NCBI GenBank assembly: GCA_030018675.1 | Contig: JASEHT010000004.1 | Coordinates: 1 to 35,934 of the forward strand | DNA from: Smithella sp. | GTDB lineage: Bacteria > Desulfobacterota > Syntrophia > Syntrophales > Smithellaceae | Reading direction: 5' to 3' | DNA: 35,934 nucleotides | Shown here: positions 9,312-19,860 of the stretch, piece after piece | How positions within the stretch are numbered: the first letter of the stretch is position 1 | Layout of the letters: each line of letters begins with the position of its first letter | Made by a program: the position numbers and the translations under genes | Notes under the pieces: model-generated | Told to the model about the DNA's origin: nothing | Seen by the model: the letters and a program-made list of their open reading frames with translations, nothing else | Databases searched by the model: none

Positions 9312-10031
9312 TTAGACAAGTTCAACCTCCCCTATTGCGCCCATATCTTTTCCGCATATGATGATAATTCCCGTAATCCCGGATATTGTAATGCCGAAAT
9401 CCAGCGCTTTTCTGATATCCTGGCTGCTTTTGACTTGATTGCCGATAGCGGAAGCAGCGGCATCGGCCAGCGTCGCGGACGGGGAAATAACGCAAACCGC
9501 GTCCGCTTTGCCGAAGCTGAGCGATGGGCCGACCGTGCCGGACGATGTGCAAATGCCGACAGGCGTTTCTTTAGGTTTTACGATGAAATTGATATTGTAA
9601 CTTAAAGGAGATTCTCCGGCAAAAACGGATGTGATCAGTTTTTTTTTGGATCTTAAGAAAATGTCCCCGCCGTTTTCGATGATGATGTTTTCCGTCAAAT
9701 CCATAAGATCACGCCCCACAAATTCAGAAACGGCTCCCGCCACTCCGGCCATCGGCCCTACTCCGCATATTTTTGATTTCGAAAGCATCTCTCTGACAAT
9801 CGGCGGAGCTAAATCATCATCGGCAAGCGGAGTCAGAGATTTCTGAAATTCAGGATGATTCTTGATGTAGGACTCTAAAAAATTACGGTGTTTTGCAAGG
9901 GACTCGAAGGCTTCATCAGCAAGATGAACATCAGAACTGATTAAGAGATCGCTTTCTGCAATTTTCACATTATACGAAACAAGATTATCCTTGTTAATTA
10001 AGGATCTATATGTCCTGTTTTCATATTCCAT
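9312..10031 (-). CDS. UPF0280 family protein (ApbE-like)
   Basis: YRSLINKDNLVSYNVKIAESDLLISSD..., GVGPMAGVAGAVSEFVG, ENGGDIFLRS, GICTSSGTVGPSLSFGKADAVCVIS match the UPF0280/ApbE-like pattern. Confidence 0.85.
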   Translation of the reverse strand: MEYENRTYRSLINKDNLVSYNVKIAESDLLISSDVHLADEAFESLAKHRNFLESYIKNHPEFQKSLTPLADDDLAPPIVREMLSKSKICGVGPMAGVAGAVSEFVGRDLMDLTENIIIENGGDIFLRSKKKLITSVFAGESPLSYNINFIVKPKETPVGICTSSGTVGPSLSFGKADAVCVISPSATLADAAASAIGNQVKSSQDIRKALDFGITISGITGIIIICGKDMGAIGEVELV

Positions 10032-10040
10032 ATTAACCGG

Positions 10041-13000
10041 TTAGGAATAAACGGTGGCACCCTGCCCCAGAATGCTATCCGCCTCTTTCTTCAATTTGTC
10101 ATTGATATCCAGGCGGTATTCGTCGCCGAGATAAACGATGGTTTCACTTTGCCCATTGGAGATATGCATATAACTTTCACATTTGCCGTGGAATTTTTTT
10201 ATGGAAACCAGAAATTCGGTTATATTCTCGGGCGACACTTTATCGGTATCCACCATAAAACGAACCTGCTTGTATGGATTTTCAAGAGCATTGGACAAGG
10301 GAGTCACGTCCTGGGCGATTAAAGTAATTTTGGTATTTTCTTCAGAGCCGCCGATATCAATTGTTCCTTTAACAACGATCGGCTCCTCATCATGAAGCAT
10401 TTCATAATATTTTTTGTATATATCACCGAAAAATATCGTGTTAATAGAACCCTGTAAATCCTCAAGTGTAACGTAACACATGGTGTCGTTTCTTCTTGTC
10501 TTTTTTTCATTAATCGCACTGACGACGCCGGCCACCGTCGTGGTCTCTTTGTCCCGCTTGGTGTTTAGATTGCCCGAATTGGCGTCCGTGACAAGCTTCA
10601 GTTTGTCCGCAAAACGCAACAGGGGATGTCCGGTAATATAAAATCCCAGGGCTTCCCTTTCAATGGATAAAAGTTTTTTATGATCCCATTCGGGCACATC
10701 GGGTATTTGATAGGTTTTCGGGGCGTCACTTCCTGATGACGAACCGGATTCAAACTGGTCGAAGAAATTCGATTGGTTGCTTTGCCGCTCCTTTTGATTG
10801 CGTTGTACTTCCTCTACGGCTTCTTCATAATATTGCGTAAGCTGACTGCGCTTATATCCCAGAGAATCAAAAGCACCGCACTTGACCAGACTTTCAATCA
10901 CTCTTTTATTCACTCTGCGCAAATCGACACGTTCCAGAAAGTCGATGAAAGAAGTAAATTTCCCTTCGTTACGGACGGATAAAATGGAATCGATGGCGGC
11001 TACGCCCACGTTCTTAATAGCCGCCATGCCGAAGCGGATATGTTTCCCGGAAACCGTAAAATCACGTTCGGATTCATTGATATCCGGTGGAAGGACATCG
11101 ATGTTCATTTCCTTGCAGGCGCTCATGTGTTTGATGATTTTATCACGATTGTCCTTTTCACTCGTCAGAAGTGAAGCCATAAATTCAACCGGATAATGAG
11201 CCTTTAGATAGGCTGTCTGATAAGCGATGATTGCGTACGCTGTGCTGTGGGATTTATTAAAACCGTAAGCGGCAAACGTCTCCATCTGCTCCCAGATTTT
11301 TCTCGCTTTGGCTTCATTAATTTTCTGTTTTTGAGCGCCTTCCAGAAATTTGGGTTTTTCTTTCTCCATTTCCGCGGCTTTTTTCTTGCTCATCACCTTG
11401 CGCAACGTATCCGCCTCAGCCATGCTGTATCCGCCGATGACGCTGGCAATCTGCATGACCTGCTCCTGATAGAGAATAATACCGTACGTTTCTCTCAGGA
11501 TGTCTTCCAATTGTGGAAGCTCGTAGGATATTTTTGTATCTCCCTGTTTGCGCGATGTAAATTCCGGAACCATTTTCATCGGTCCGGGACGATAGAGGGC
11601 GATCAAAGCAATGATATCCTCAATGCAATCCGGTTTTAATTTAATGGCGACATCGGTCATGCCGGCGCTTTCCATTTGAAAGATGCCGTCCGTTTCGCCT
11701 TTCATAAACAATTCATATGTTTCTTTATCATCCAGAAGAAGATTGTGAATGTCGATTTCAATGCCTTTTGATTCCTTGATGAATTTCAGGGTATTGTTGA
11801 TGACGGTCAACGTTTTCAAGCCTAGAAAATCGAACTTGGTCAAACCAACTTCCTGGATGTCGTTCATCGAATACTGAGAAACAACGTCGTCTTTCGATGA
11901 ACAAAGCGGCACCCTTTCCACGAGCGGTGCATCCGATATGACAACTCCCGCCGCATGAGTTGAGGAGTGACGGTTTAATCCTTCCAGAATTCTTGAAAAA
12001 GTCAGAAGTTTGGCGACCGTGGGATTGTTTTTTTCTTCTTCAGCCAGGCGCGGTTCCATTTTGATGGCTTCATCGAGTGTTACATTAAGAACATTGGGAA
12101 TCAATTTCGCGATTCTGTCGGCTTCGCTATAGGGAATATCCAGAGCGCGACCGACGTCACGAATCACGCCCTTGGCCTGCATTTTGCCGAACGTTATAAT
12201 TTGTGAAACTTTATCCTGACCGTATTTATCGGTGACGTATTGGATGACTTGATCGCGCCCTTCCGGACAAAAATCAATGTCAATATCCGGCATGGTACGG
12301 CGGCTGGGGTTCAGGAAACGCTCAAAAAATAAATTGTATCGAATGGGATCAATATTCGTGATTCTGATCGCATACGCTACAAGGCTTCCCGGAGCGGAAC
12401 CACGTCCCGGCCCGACGGGAATATCATTATGCTTGGCGTGTTTGACAAAGTCGGAAACGATCAGAAAGTATCCGGCGAATCCCATGTCCTTGATGATCCC
12501 CAGTTCTTCGTTCAGACGTTTTTTGTATTTTTCCTTAATCGAGGATTCATCTCCCTCTCTGTTTTTTAAAATAATCGGGAGGAGTTTTTCGAGACCTTCC
12601 CTCGCCTTTCTTTCCAGATATTCGTCTAGAGTTTCCTCCGGATTTTTAACCGTAAAATTTGGCAAATAAAACTTGCCTTTCTCCAGAGCAAAATTGCACT
12701 TTTCGGCGATACTGACGGTATTGGAAAGCGCTTCGGGCGTTGATGAAAATAATTCGCTCATTTCATCCGGAGAGCGAAAATAAAACTGATCAGTGCTTAA
12801 GGACATTCTGTCCTGATCGGTAATCTTTTTACCGGTCTGGATGCAAAGCAGAATGTCATGCGCCTCGGCATGATCTTTTTGCAGATAATGACAGTCATTG
12901 GTGGCGATCAAAGGAATGGACAATTCTTTGCTTAATTCGATTAAACCGGCATTGGCGGTTTTCTGCTCCGGGATGCCGTTTTCCATGATCTCGAGATAAT

Positions 13001-13511
13001 AATTCCCTTCACCGAAAATATTCAGATAATGGATGGCGACATTTTTTGCCCCTTCCATATTGCCCTGAAGAATCAGGTCGGCGATTTCACCTTGCAGGCA
13101 GGCGCTGGAAGCAATGAGGCCTTCGTGGCATTCTTTTAAAAGTTCTTTATCCACGCGTGGCCGGTAATAAAAACCGTTCAAATAAGCGGTGGTCGTCAGT
13201 TTCATCAGGTTTTTATAACCTTGCGCGTTTTTCACAAGGACAATCAAATGTTTCGATCTTTCGCTTGCAATTCTGTCGGTCAGCTTATTGGGGGCAACAT
13301 ATAATTCGCAACCAATGATGGGTTTTACGCCAAAGTCGTAGGCCTGCTTGTGAAAATCGATTGCCCCGAACATGTTGCCGTGATCCGTAATGGCGACGGC
13401 GGGCATTTTGTATTCTTTTGCTTTTTTGAACAGATCTTCCAAACGGATCATACCGTCCAAAAGGCTGTATTGGGTGTGAAGATGCAAATGGACAAAATCG
13501 GAGTGCTTCAT
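10041..13511 (-). CDS. dnaE: DNA polymerase III subunit alpha
   Basis: N-terminal PHP domain FVHLHLHTQYSLLDGMI; GPGRGSAPGSLVAYAI; PDIDIDFCPEGRDQVIQYV; YRPGPM; YGFNKSHSTAYA; 1156 aa. Confidence 0.98.
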   Translation of the reverse strand: MKHSDFVHLHLHTQYSLLDGMIRLEDLFKKAKEYKMPAVAITDHGNMFGAIDFHKQAYDFGVKPIIGCELYVAPNKLTDRIASERSKHLIVLVKNAQGYKNLMKLTTTAYLNGFYYRPRVDKELLKECHEGLIASSACLQGEIADLILQGNMEGAKNVAIHYLNIFGEGNYYLEIMENGIPEQKTANAGLIELSKELSIPLIATNDCHYLQKDHAEAHDILLCIQTGKKITDQDRMSLSTDQFYFRSPDEMSELFSSTPEALSNTVSIAEKCNFALEKGKFYLPNFTVKNPEETLDEYLERKAREGLEKLLPIILKNREGDESSIKEKYKKRLNEELGIIKDMGFAGYFLIVSDFVKHAKHNDIPVGPGRGSAPGSLVAYAIRITNIDPIRYNLFFERFLNPSRRTMPDIDIDFCPEGRDQVIQYVTDKYGQDKVSQIITFGKMQAKGVIRDVGRALDIPYSEADRIAKLIPNVLNVTLDEAIKMEPRLAEEEKNNPTVAKLLTFSRILEGLNRHSSTHAAGVVISDAPLVERVPLCSSKDDVVSQYSMNDIQEVGLTKFDFLGLKTLTVINNTLKFIKESKGIEIDIHNLLLDDKETYELFMKGETDGIFQMESAGMTDVAIKLKPDCIEDIIALIALYRPGPMKMVPEFTSRKQGDTKISYELPQLEDILRETYGIILYQEQVMQIASVIGGYSMAEADTLRKVMSKKKAAEMEKEKPKFLEGAQKQKINEAKARKIWEQMETFAAYGFNKSHSTAYAIIAYQTAYLKAHYPVEFMASLLTSEKDNRDKIIKHMSACKEMNIDVLPPDINESERDFTVSGKHIRFGMAAIKNVGVAAIDSILSVRNEGKFTSFIDFLERVDLRRVNKRVIESLVKCGAFDSLGYKRSQLTQYYEEAVEEVQRNQKERQSNQSNFFDQFESGSSSGSDAPKTYQIPDVPEWDHKKLLSIEREALGFYITGHPLLRFADKLKLVTDANSGNLNTKRDKETTTVAGVVSAINEKKTRRNDTMCYVTLEDLQGSINTIFFGDIYKKYYEMLHDEEPIVVKGTIDIGGSEENTKITLIAQDVTPLSNALENPYKQVRFMVDTDKVSPENITEFLVSIKKFHGKCESYMHISNGQSETIVYLGDEYRLDINDKLKKEADSILGQGATVYS

Positions 13512-13574
13512 AAAATCACTTCATTGAAAATAACGGCAGTTCAAACTATTCTATTGACAGAGAAGATGGATTTT

Positions 13575-15035
13575 CTAATCCAGCCAATAATTGGGCGCTT
13601 CTTTGGTGATGATCACGTCATGAACATGGCTTTCTCGCAATCCTGCCTGCGTAATGCGGACAAAACGCGCCTTCTTGATCACTTCTGCAATCGTTTTACA
13701 GCCGACATAACCCATGCCCGCCTTGAGTCCTCCGATGAGTTGGAGAATGCTCGCGGATAAGGAACCGCGGAAGGGAACTCTGCCCTCAATACCCTCGGGA
13801 ACTATTTTTGCCGGACCTTCGATATCATCCTGATAGTATCGGTCCCGGCTGCCCATCTTCATGGCTTCCAGGGAACCCATGCCGCGGTACACCTTGTAAC
13901 TTCTTCCCTGGAATAAAATGGTTTCTCCGGGACTTTCCTCGGTACCGGCAAACAATCCGCCGATCATCACGCAACTGGCTCCCGCGCCGATTGCCTTGAC
14001 GATGTCGCCGGAATATTTTATTCCGCCGTCGGCAATGACGGGAATGCCTTTTCTGGATGCCACTTTATAGGTATCCCTGATCGCCGACATCTGTGCCACA
14101 CCGACGCCGGCAATAATACGCGTGGTGCAAATGGATCCCGGTCCGACGCCAACTTTAACGGCATCGACACCGGCGTCTATTAGAGCTTTGGCGCCTTGGG
14201 AGGTGGCGACATTCCCGGCTATCAATTGGCATTTGGGAAAATTTGATTTGGTGGCTTTGATCGCTTTGAGTACGCCTGCGGAATGCCCGTGTGACGTATC
14301 AATAGCAATGACATCAGCGCCCGCGGCAAGCAATGCTTCAATTCTGGCTTCACGGTCGATAATGCCGACAGCCGCGCCAACTCTTAACCTGCCTAGAGAA
14401 TCCTTGCAGGCGTAAGGGTATTTTCTGATTTTTTCGATATCTTTGATGGTGATAAGACCCTTTAATCGGTATTCATCATCCACAACCAGGAGTTTTTCAA
14501 TACGATGTTCATGAAGAAGTTTTTTTGATTTTTCCAGAGAAATATTCGAAGATACCGTCACAAGATTTTTCTTCGTCATCACATTGGAGACAGGCTGATT
14601 GAGATTTTCTTCAAATCTCAGATCGCGGTTGGTAAGAATTCCTACCAGTTTTCCCTTTTTAACCACCGGTACGCCGGAAATCGAATATTGGTTCATTAAC
14701 TTTAATGCATCGCTGACTTTCCGGTCGGGTTCGATCGTGATGGGATCGACGACCATTCCGCTTTCCGATTTTTTCACTTTGTCCACTTCAATGGTCTGCT
14801 GCTCGATGCTCATATTGCGGTGGATGATGCCGATGCCGCCCTCTTGAGCCATGCCAATCGCGGTGCGCGATTCTGTGACTGTATCCATGGCAGCTGAAAC
14901 AATGGGAATGTTCAGGGAAATCTCTTTTGTCAACTGAGTTGATGTCTTGACGTCCTTGGGGAGAATATTGGAAGCCGCCGGCACCAGCAGCAAATCATCA
15001 AAAGTTAAAGATTCTTTTATTGTGTCATCAAGCAT
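13575..15035 (-). CDS. guaB: Inosine-5'-monophosphate dehydrogenase
   Basis: [14 protein letters not shown] domains, [49 protein letters not shown]. Confidence 0.98.
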   Translation of the reverse strand: MLDDTIKESLTFDDLLLVPAASNILPKDVKTSTQLTKEISLNIPIVSAAMDTVTESRTAIGMAQEGGIGIIHRNMSIEQQTIEVDKVKKSESGMVVDPITIEPDRKVSDALKLMNQYSISGVPVVKKGKLVGILTNRDLRFEENLNQPVSNVMTKKNLVTVSSNISLEKSKKLLHEHRIEKLLVVDDEYRLKGLITIKDIEKIRKYPYACKDSLGRLRVGAAVGIIDREARIEALLAAGADVIAIDTSHGHSAGVLKAIKATKSNFPKCQLIAGNVATSQGAKALIDAGVDAVKVGVGPGSICTTRIIAGVGVAQMSAIRDTYKVASRKGIPVIADGGIKYSGDIVKAIGAGASCVMIGGLFAGTEESPGETILFQGRSYKVYRGMGSLEAMKMGSRDRYYQDDIEGPAKIVPEGIEGRVPFRGSLSASILQLIGGLKAGMGYVGCKTIAEVIKKARFVRITQAGLRESHVHDVIITKEAPNYWLD

Positions 15036-15053
15036 TTTTTCCTCCGTCTTTGC

Positions 15054-15518
15054 CTATAAATCCCGATTTGGATTAATAAAATATTTTTTATCGTTTAAGT
15101 TTACAAAAAAACCGACTCCGTTTTCGGCCTGTTCAATAAATTCGGCAAGCTGATAATAACTTTTCCTTGAAAACCTGGCATCAAATTCTCCCTCTTTCAC
15201 CCGGCAATATAGAACGTTGTCTTTACCGACTCGCAAAGAATTCATTTCCAGTGTTTCGCGGGAGTCATCACTTAAAATAATTTCTATCCGCTCGCAATCA
15301 TTTCCGGATAGATGCGTTTTGCAGACTGCGAGCACCACGAAAGCCGTATCTTCGACATGAAGATAGCAACGTTCTTGTCCAAGTTCAATTAAATATTTGC
15401 CGCATTCGTCAATTTTAAGATTTTGAAAAAAGACGCTCAGGATATCCTTGCGGAACATGTGGGCGCCGTTATAATACCAAAGACCGTCTTTATCAATCTT
15501 AATTTCAAAATCTTCCAT
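15054..15518 (-). CDS. Hypothetical protein (possibly DUF1285-like)
   Basis: 154-aa ORF packed between dtd and guaB on the same strand; IKIDKDGLWYYNGAHMFRKDILSVFFQNL resembles the DUF1285 N-terminus (recollection). Confidence 0.6.
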   Translation of the reverse strand: MEDFEIKIDKDGLWYYNGAHMFRKDILSVFFQNLKIDECGKYLIELGQERCYLHVEDTAFVVLAVCKTHLSGNDCERIEIILSDDSRETLEMNSLRVGKDNVLYCRVKEGEFDARFSRKSYYQLAEFIEQAENGVGFFVNLNDKKYFINPNRDL

Positions 15519-15520
15519 GG

Positions 15521-15970
15521 CTAAACTACTTTCCGGCTGTCCAATAATATCGTGACAGGACCGTCGTTAACCAGTTCCACTTTCATCATCTCCTGGAATT
15601 TTCCGGTTGCCACATGATTCACTTTTTCACGGGCCTTGTTGACGAAATATTCATAAAGTTTATTCGCCTTGTCCGGTTCTTCCGCGTCTGTAAAAGAAGG
15701 ACGTCTGCCCTTCACACAATTGCCGAGAAGCGTGAATTGCGAAACAACCATCATCTGGCCACCGATATCCAGTAGCGATTTGTTCATTTTATCCTGTTCA
15801 TCTTCGAAAATGCGGAGATGAACAGTCTTTTCCAGAATATAAACGGCATCGGCTTCCGTATCTTCCCTGGCCACCCCCAGAAAAATCAGAATTCCTTCGT
15901 TGATTGAGGATATTTCCAGATGGTTAATACTGACACGAGCGTTTTTGACTCGCTGAATAACTGCACGCAT
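15521..15970 (-). CDS. dtd: D-aminoacyl-tRNA deacylase
   Basis: MRAVIQRVKNARVSI, GILIFLGVAREDT, MVVSQFTLLGNCVKGRRPSFTDA (SQFTL motif), NDGPVTILLDS. Confidence 0.97.
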   Translation of the reverse strand: MRAVIQRVKNARVSINHLEISSINEGILIFLGVAREDTEADAVYILEKTVHLRIFEDEQDKMNKSLLDIGGQMMVVSQFTLLGNCVKGRRPSFTDAEEPDKANKLYEYFVNKAREKVNHVATGKFQEMMKVELVNDGPVTILLDSRKVV

Positions 15971-16167
15971 TGGAGGTACCGTTCAATTTTTTATTCATTT
16001 AGCAATAAATTTCTGCGCATTCAAGTTATTTCTCTGAAATATCATACAATATTTTTAAGTAATGAAAATTGTAAGGGATGATGAAAGAATGCAGCGAATT
16101 AATGTAGAGGGAATTTCGGCTTTTGGGAGCTATGACAGCCATCATTCGCGATAATTCAATTTTTCTT

Positions 16168-16196
16168 GACAGGCGGTGCTTTTGTTGTTAAGGACA
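16168..16196 (+). promoter_or_regulatory. Candidate sigma70-like promoter for the cysteine-rich gene
   Basis: TTGACA, 17-nt spacer, TAAGGA; weak -10, upstream of the 16305 start. Confidence 0.4.
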
Positions 16197-16304
16197 CGCC
16201 TGTTTTAATTTCAGGGGCGTTTGTGGAATATTCAAGCTAGTAATCCTTTTACATCATATTACCTCAAAGCCTTAAACAGAAATTCTAAGGGGGTTTGTCA
16301 CAAG

Positions 16305-16586
16305 ATGATTTGCAATACGGTGAAATCTGGATTTGACTGCGTTTTTATGACGAAAAAAGGATGCAGTTATGTCAATAGCAGCTGTAAGGTCGTCGTTGAA
16401 CAGTGTGATGGCTGCGTGAAAATTTTTGAATATGAATCAGGGAAATACTGCAAAGTCTACCCTGATCCGGATGGAAAATGGATGAGCGGTGGCTGCCCGA
16501 CGGCAACTCATGTCAAACTGGAGATCAAAGAAGCGCAGAAAATTAATCCTTTGAAGGCATCCAAGAGAGCCAGTAAAAAAGCCTAA
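16305..16586 (+). CDS. PxxKW family cysteine-rich protein
   Basis: MICNTVKSGFDCVFMTKKGCSYVNSSCKVVVEQCDGCVKIFEY..YCKVYPDPDGKWMSGGCPTATH; PDGKW motif and eight cysteines; AAGGGGG upstream of the ATG at 16305 (the track ORF opens at 16221). Confidence 0.85.
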   Translation: MICNTVKSGFDCVFMTKKGCSYVNSSCKVVVEQCDGCVKIFEYESGKYCKVYPDPDGKWMSGGCPTATHVKLEIKEAQKINPLKASKRASKKA

Positions 16587-16613
16587 CCATTATTGGGATA
16601 GTATCTTGAAAAG

Positions 16614-16643
16614 AAAAAGCCGGCTTCGAATGCCGGCTTTTTT
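16614..16643. terminator. Bidirectional rho-independent terminator
   Basis: AAAAAGCCGGC-TTCGAAT-GCCGGCTTTTTT between convergent genes. Confidence 0.9.
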
Positions 16644-16989
16644 AACTGATAATTTCCCTGATTTGTTGCAATTCCTTTTTGATTTTTATTAAAAATATTT
16701 TCTGTTTTTCATCATTCCGGAACGGTGCTTCATCGCCGTTATTACGGATTTTCTGAAGCTGTTTTTTAGCGCCGTCAATTGTAAAACGCTGCGCATAAAG
16801 CAGGTTTTTGATGGTCAACAATTCCTGCACGTCCTTTTTTCTATACAAACGCTGAGCCGTTTTTGTGCGCACAGGGTTAACCGTTTTGAATTCTGTTTCC
16901 CAGTATCTGATCACATACGGTTCAACATTGAGAATTTTACTGACTTCACCAATGCGAAAATATGCTTTCTCCGGAATGATTGTTTCCAT
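16642..16989 (-). CDS. MerR family transcriptional regulator
   Basis: YFRIGEVSKILNVEPYVIRYWETEF...RLYRKKDVQELLTIKNLL is a MerR HTH; typical position downstream of ihfA. Confidence 0.93.
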   Translation of the reverse strand: METIIPEKAYFRIGEVSKILNVEPYVIRYWETEFKTVNPVRTKTAQRLYRKKDVQELLTIKNLLYAQRFTIDGAKKQLQKIRNNGDEAPFRNDEKQKIFLIKIKKELQQIREIIS

Positions 16990-17125
16990 AGCCTTGCCTG
17001 AAATTTTACAATTGAATTCACCGATTCAAAATTAAAAAATAATTAAAAGAGCTAACATAAATACGCGAATAAACACCCAGGAACTCCTCGCATATTTTGC
17101 CTTGCTGAACGGTGATCTTTTATAA

Positions 17126-17398
17126 TTAATTCAGAGCTTTGCGCAGGACCTGAGAGGATTTGAAAGTCAGCACTCTCCGGGCGGTAATGGAAATTTCCTG
17201 TCCGGTCTGAGGATTACGTCCGCGACGGGCTCTCTTCTCCTTGACGATGAAATTTCCAAATCCTGATATCTTGACTTTTTCACCCTTGGCAAGACAATCC
17301 TTAATGATATCGAACACAGATTCAACGATATCTGAAGAGTCTTTCTTGGAAAACCCGAGCTTTTCGTGAACATTTTGAATAATATCTATCTTCGTCAT
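17126..17398 (-). CDS. ihfA: Integration host factor alpha/HU-family DNA-binding protein
   Basis: MTKIDIIQNVHEKLGFSKKDSSDIVESVFDIIKDCLAKGEKVKISGFGNFIVKEKRARRGRNPQTG; downstream of pheT as in many proteobacteria. Confidence 0.92.
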   Translation of the reverse strand: MTKIDIIQNVHEKLGFSKKDSSDIVESVFDIIKDCLAKGEKVKISGFGNFIVKEKRARRGRNPQTGQEISITARRVLTFKSSQVLRKALN

Positions 17399-17433
17399 AT
17401 CCCTATCACCTCCATTTGAATGTTAAATGTTTG

Positions 17434-19845
17434 TCATGCTCTAATTTTTGAACCTGTTACTTCAATGATCTTTTGCAGTAATTTTTCGTGTATGGAGCTT
17501 ACTTCCGAATCAGTTAATGTCCTGCTGGAAGCGCGGTAAGAAAAACGTAATCCTAAACTTTTTGTCCCCTCGGGAATTCCTTTGCCTTTGTATACATCAA
17601 AAACATACACATTTTCAAGCAAATCTTCATTTTCTTCAAGAATAACATTAAGCATCCTATCCGCTTCCAAATCAACGGATACAACAAAAGCGGCATCGCG
17701 CATTACAGCCGGAAACTTTGATATTTCCTGATAGATTATCTTCTTGTCTGCGTATTTATCTGGAAGATAATCCATATTTATTTCAAATACATAGACATTA
17801 TTTTTAAAGTCAATTCTTTCCATCACATCGGGATGAATTTCTCCGAGAAATCCTATTCTTTTATCATTCATCATGATTGCACAGGATTTTCCGGGGTGTA
17901 AAAACGATTCCGTATTTTCTGGAATATATTTACAGTGATCAATCTTGAGATCAAAAAAAATATTTTCCAGGCAACCTTTGAGATGATAAAAATCAACGTT
18001 TTTTCCGGCATTCCATAAATCGTCAGAAATTTTACCGGTTGCCAGACCGGCAATCATGTTTCTTTCCTCAGGCAACTCTCCCTTGGCACGCTTAAGAAAA
18101 ACCCGGCCCATCTCAAACATCTTCAGATCAAAACAACCGTTGTTTGTATTTCTCTTAGCCGTATCCAGCAAACCGTAAATCATTGTTGTACGCATGACAG
18201 ATAGATCTTCACCTAGCGGATTTGTTATCTTAACTGATCTGCGCCGTTCGTCATTTTCTCTCAGGCAAAGCATGTCTGCAGCCACGGGCGTGCCGAAACT
18301 ATAATTGACAATTTCCGTATAGCCATTGCCGATCATCGCCTTCCGGATTTTTTCTTCAAGTTTTAAACGAGGAATATCTTCCATTTCCGTTATGAAGACA
18401 TCCGGCATATTAGACGGTACGCGATCATAACCGTAAAGGCGGATCACTTCTTCGATGAGATCAATCTCCCGGGATATATCGACTCTGCATGTCGGTGGGG
18501 TGACAAGGTAAGCGCCCTTCCCGTTCTGTTTTAGATTCATACCGATATCGCGGAGTATTTTAACAACCTCTTTGGCGGTTATTTCAATGCCTATCAATTC
18601 GCGGATCCGGTCGATGCGTAAAGGGATATCGCGAACCACGGGAATTTTGTTCGGGTATTCATCAATATAATTTTTACCGACCGTTCCTCCGGACAGGTCG
18701 GCGATTAATTGAGCCGCTCTATTCAGGGCGTTCACAACACCTTCGGGATCAATCCCTCTTTCGAAACGGAATGCGGCATCCGTGGACATACCCAGCTTTC
18801 GGGCGGAACGTCGAATGGACGGGGGATTAAAATAAGCGCTTTCCAGCAGTATTGTTTCAGTATCTTCCTTGACTTCCGAATTCAGACCGCCCATGATGCC
18901 TCCGATGGCTACCGGCTTGATGCCGTCGCAGATCAATAATGTTTCCGCCGGGAGAATTCGGCTTTTCCCATCAAGGGACGTAAACTCCTCCTGGTCCCTG
19001 GATTTGCGAACAATAATTTTTTCTTTTTCCAAAAAACGGAAATCAAACGCGTGGAGGGGCTGTCCCATTTCTAACATGACAAAGTTCGTCGCATCAACGA
19101 TATTATTGATGGTGCGCATTCCGGCTGCTTCCAACCGGATTTTAAGCCAGACGGGCGACGGACCCACTTTAACTTTTTTTATCATTCGTGCGGTATAACG
19201 GGGGCAGAGATCCGAATCGATAATATTTACCGAGGTTAAAGCATTGATGTCTTCGGATGATTCTTTAACCTTGACGGCGGGCGGCTTCATTTTTTTCCCG
19301 GTCAGCGCTGCGACTTCCCGTGCGATGCCAATCATGTTCAAGCAATCCGAACGGTTCGGTGTAACATTAACGTCCAACACGGTATCGCCAATGTCGAGAG
19401 CGGTTTCCAATGGCATTCCCGGTGTTAAATCGGCAGGAAGATGCATGATGCCTGATTCGTCATCTCCGATTTCCAGTTCGGATTCCGAACAAAGCATTCC
19501 ATCCGATTTCTCGCCCTGGATTACCGATGATTTGATGGTGTATCCGCCGGGGATGACGGCGCCGACTTTTGCCAGGGGAACGATATCTCCTGCAGCAATG
19601 TTTTTTGCGCCGCAAACCACGTTATATGTTTGAGATCCGTCCGTGACTTCACATAACAAAAGACGATCCGCCACGGGATGGTTTCTTACGGATAAAATCC
19701 GCCCGACCACAACATGACTGAATTGCGGCTCTATATTCTTTATTTCTTCCACTTCCAGACCGGCCATGGTCAGCTTATGGGATATGTCGTCCGCCGCTAA
19801 TTGCACGTCAACATAATCTTTAAGCCATTTGAGACTAACCAGCAT
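17434..19845 (-). CDS. pheT: Phenylalanyl-tRNA synthetase beta subunit
   Basis: MLVSLKWLKDYVDV; tRNA-binding domain VVVGRILSVRNHPVADRLLLCEVTDG; B3/B4 and FDX-ACB-type C-terminus; 803 aa. Confidence 0.98.
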   Translation of the reverse strand: MLVSLKWLKDYVDVQLAADDISHKLTMAGLEVEEIKNIEPQFSHVVVGRILSVRNHPVADRLLLCEVTDGSQTYNVVCGAKNIAAGDIVPLAKVGAVIPGGYTIKSSVIQGEKSDGMLCSESELEIGDDESGIMHLPADLTPGMPLETALDIGDTVLDVNVTPNRSDCLNMIGIAREVAALTGKKMKPPAVKVKESSEDINALTSVNIIDSDLCPRYTARMIKKVKVGPSPVWLKIRLEAAGMRTINNIVDATNFVMLEMGQPLHAFDFRFLEKEKIIVRKSRDQEEFTSLDGKSRILPAETLLICDGIKPVAIGGIMGGLNSEVKEDTETILLESAYFNPPSIRRSARKLGMSTDAAFRFERGIDPEGVVNALNRAAQLIADLSGGTVGKNYIDEYPNKIPVVRDIPLRIDRIRELIGIEITAKEVVKILRDIGMNLKQNGKGAYLVTPPTCRVDISREIDLIEEVIRLYGYDRVPSNMPDVFITEMEDIPRLKLEEKIRKAMIGNGYTEIVNYSFGTPVAADMLCLRENDERRRSVKITNPLGEDLSVMRTTMIYGLLDTAKRNTNNGCFDLKMFEMGRVFLKRAKGELPEERNMIAGLATGKISDDLWNAGKNVDFYHLKGCLENIFFDLKIDHCKYIPENTESFLHPGKSCAIMMNDKRIGFLGEIHPDVMERIDFKNNVYVFEINMDYLPDKYADKKIIYQEISKFPAVMRDAAFVVSVDLEADRMLNVILEENEDLLENVYVFDVYKGKGIPEGTKSLGLRFSYRASSRTLTDSEVSSIHEKLLQKIIEVTGSKIRA

Positions 19846-19860
19846 AATGGAATATTTCTC

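Noticed and set aside
13350-13760. 136-aa plus-strand ORF spanning the dnaE-guaB junction
   Set aside because: Overlaps the 5' end of dnaE and 3' end of guaB on the other strand; no family features.
16062-16154. 30-codon ORF MKIVRDDERMQRINVEGISAFGSYDSHHSR upstream of the PxxKW gene
   Set aside because: No convincing Shine-Dalgarno sequence and no recognisable conservation; cannot be supported from one sequence.
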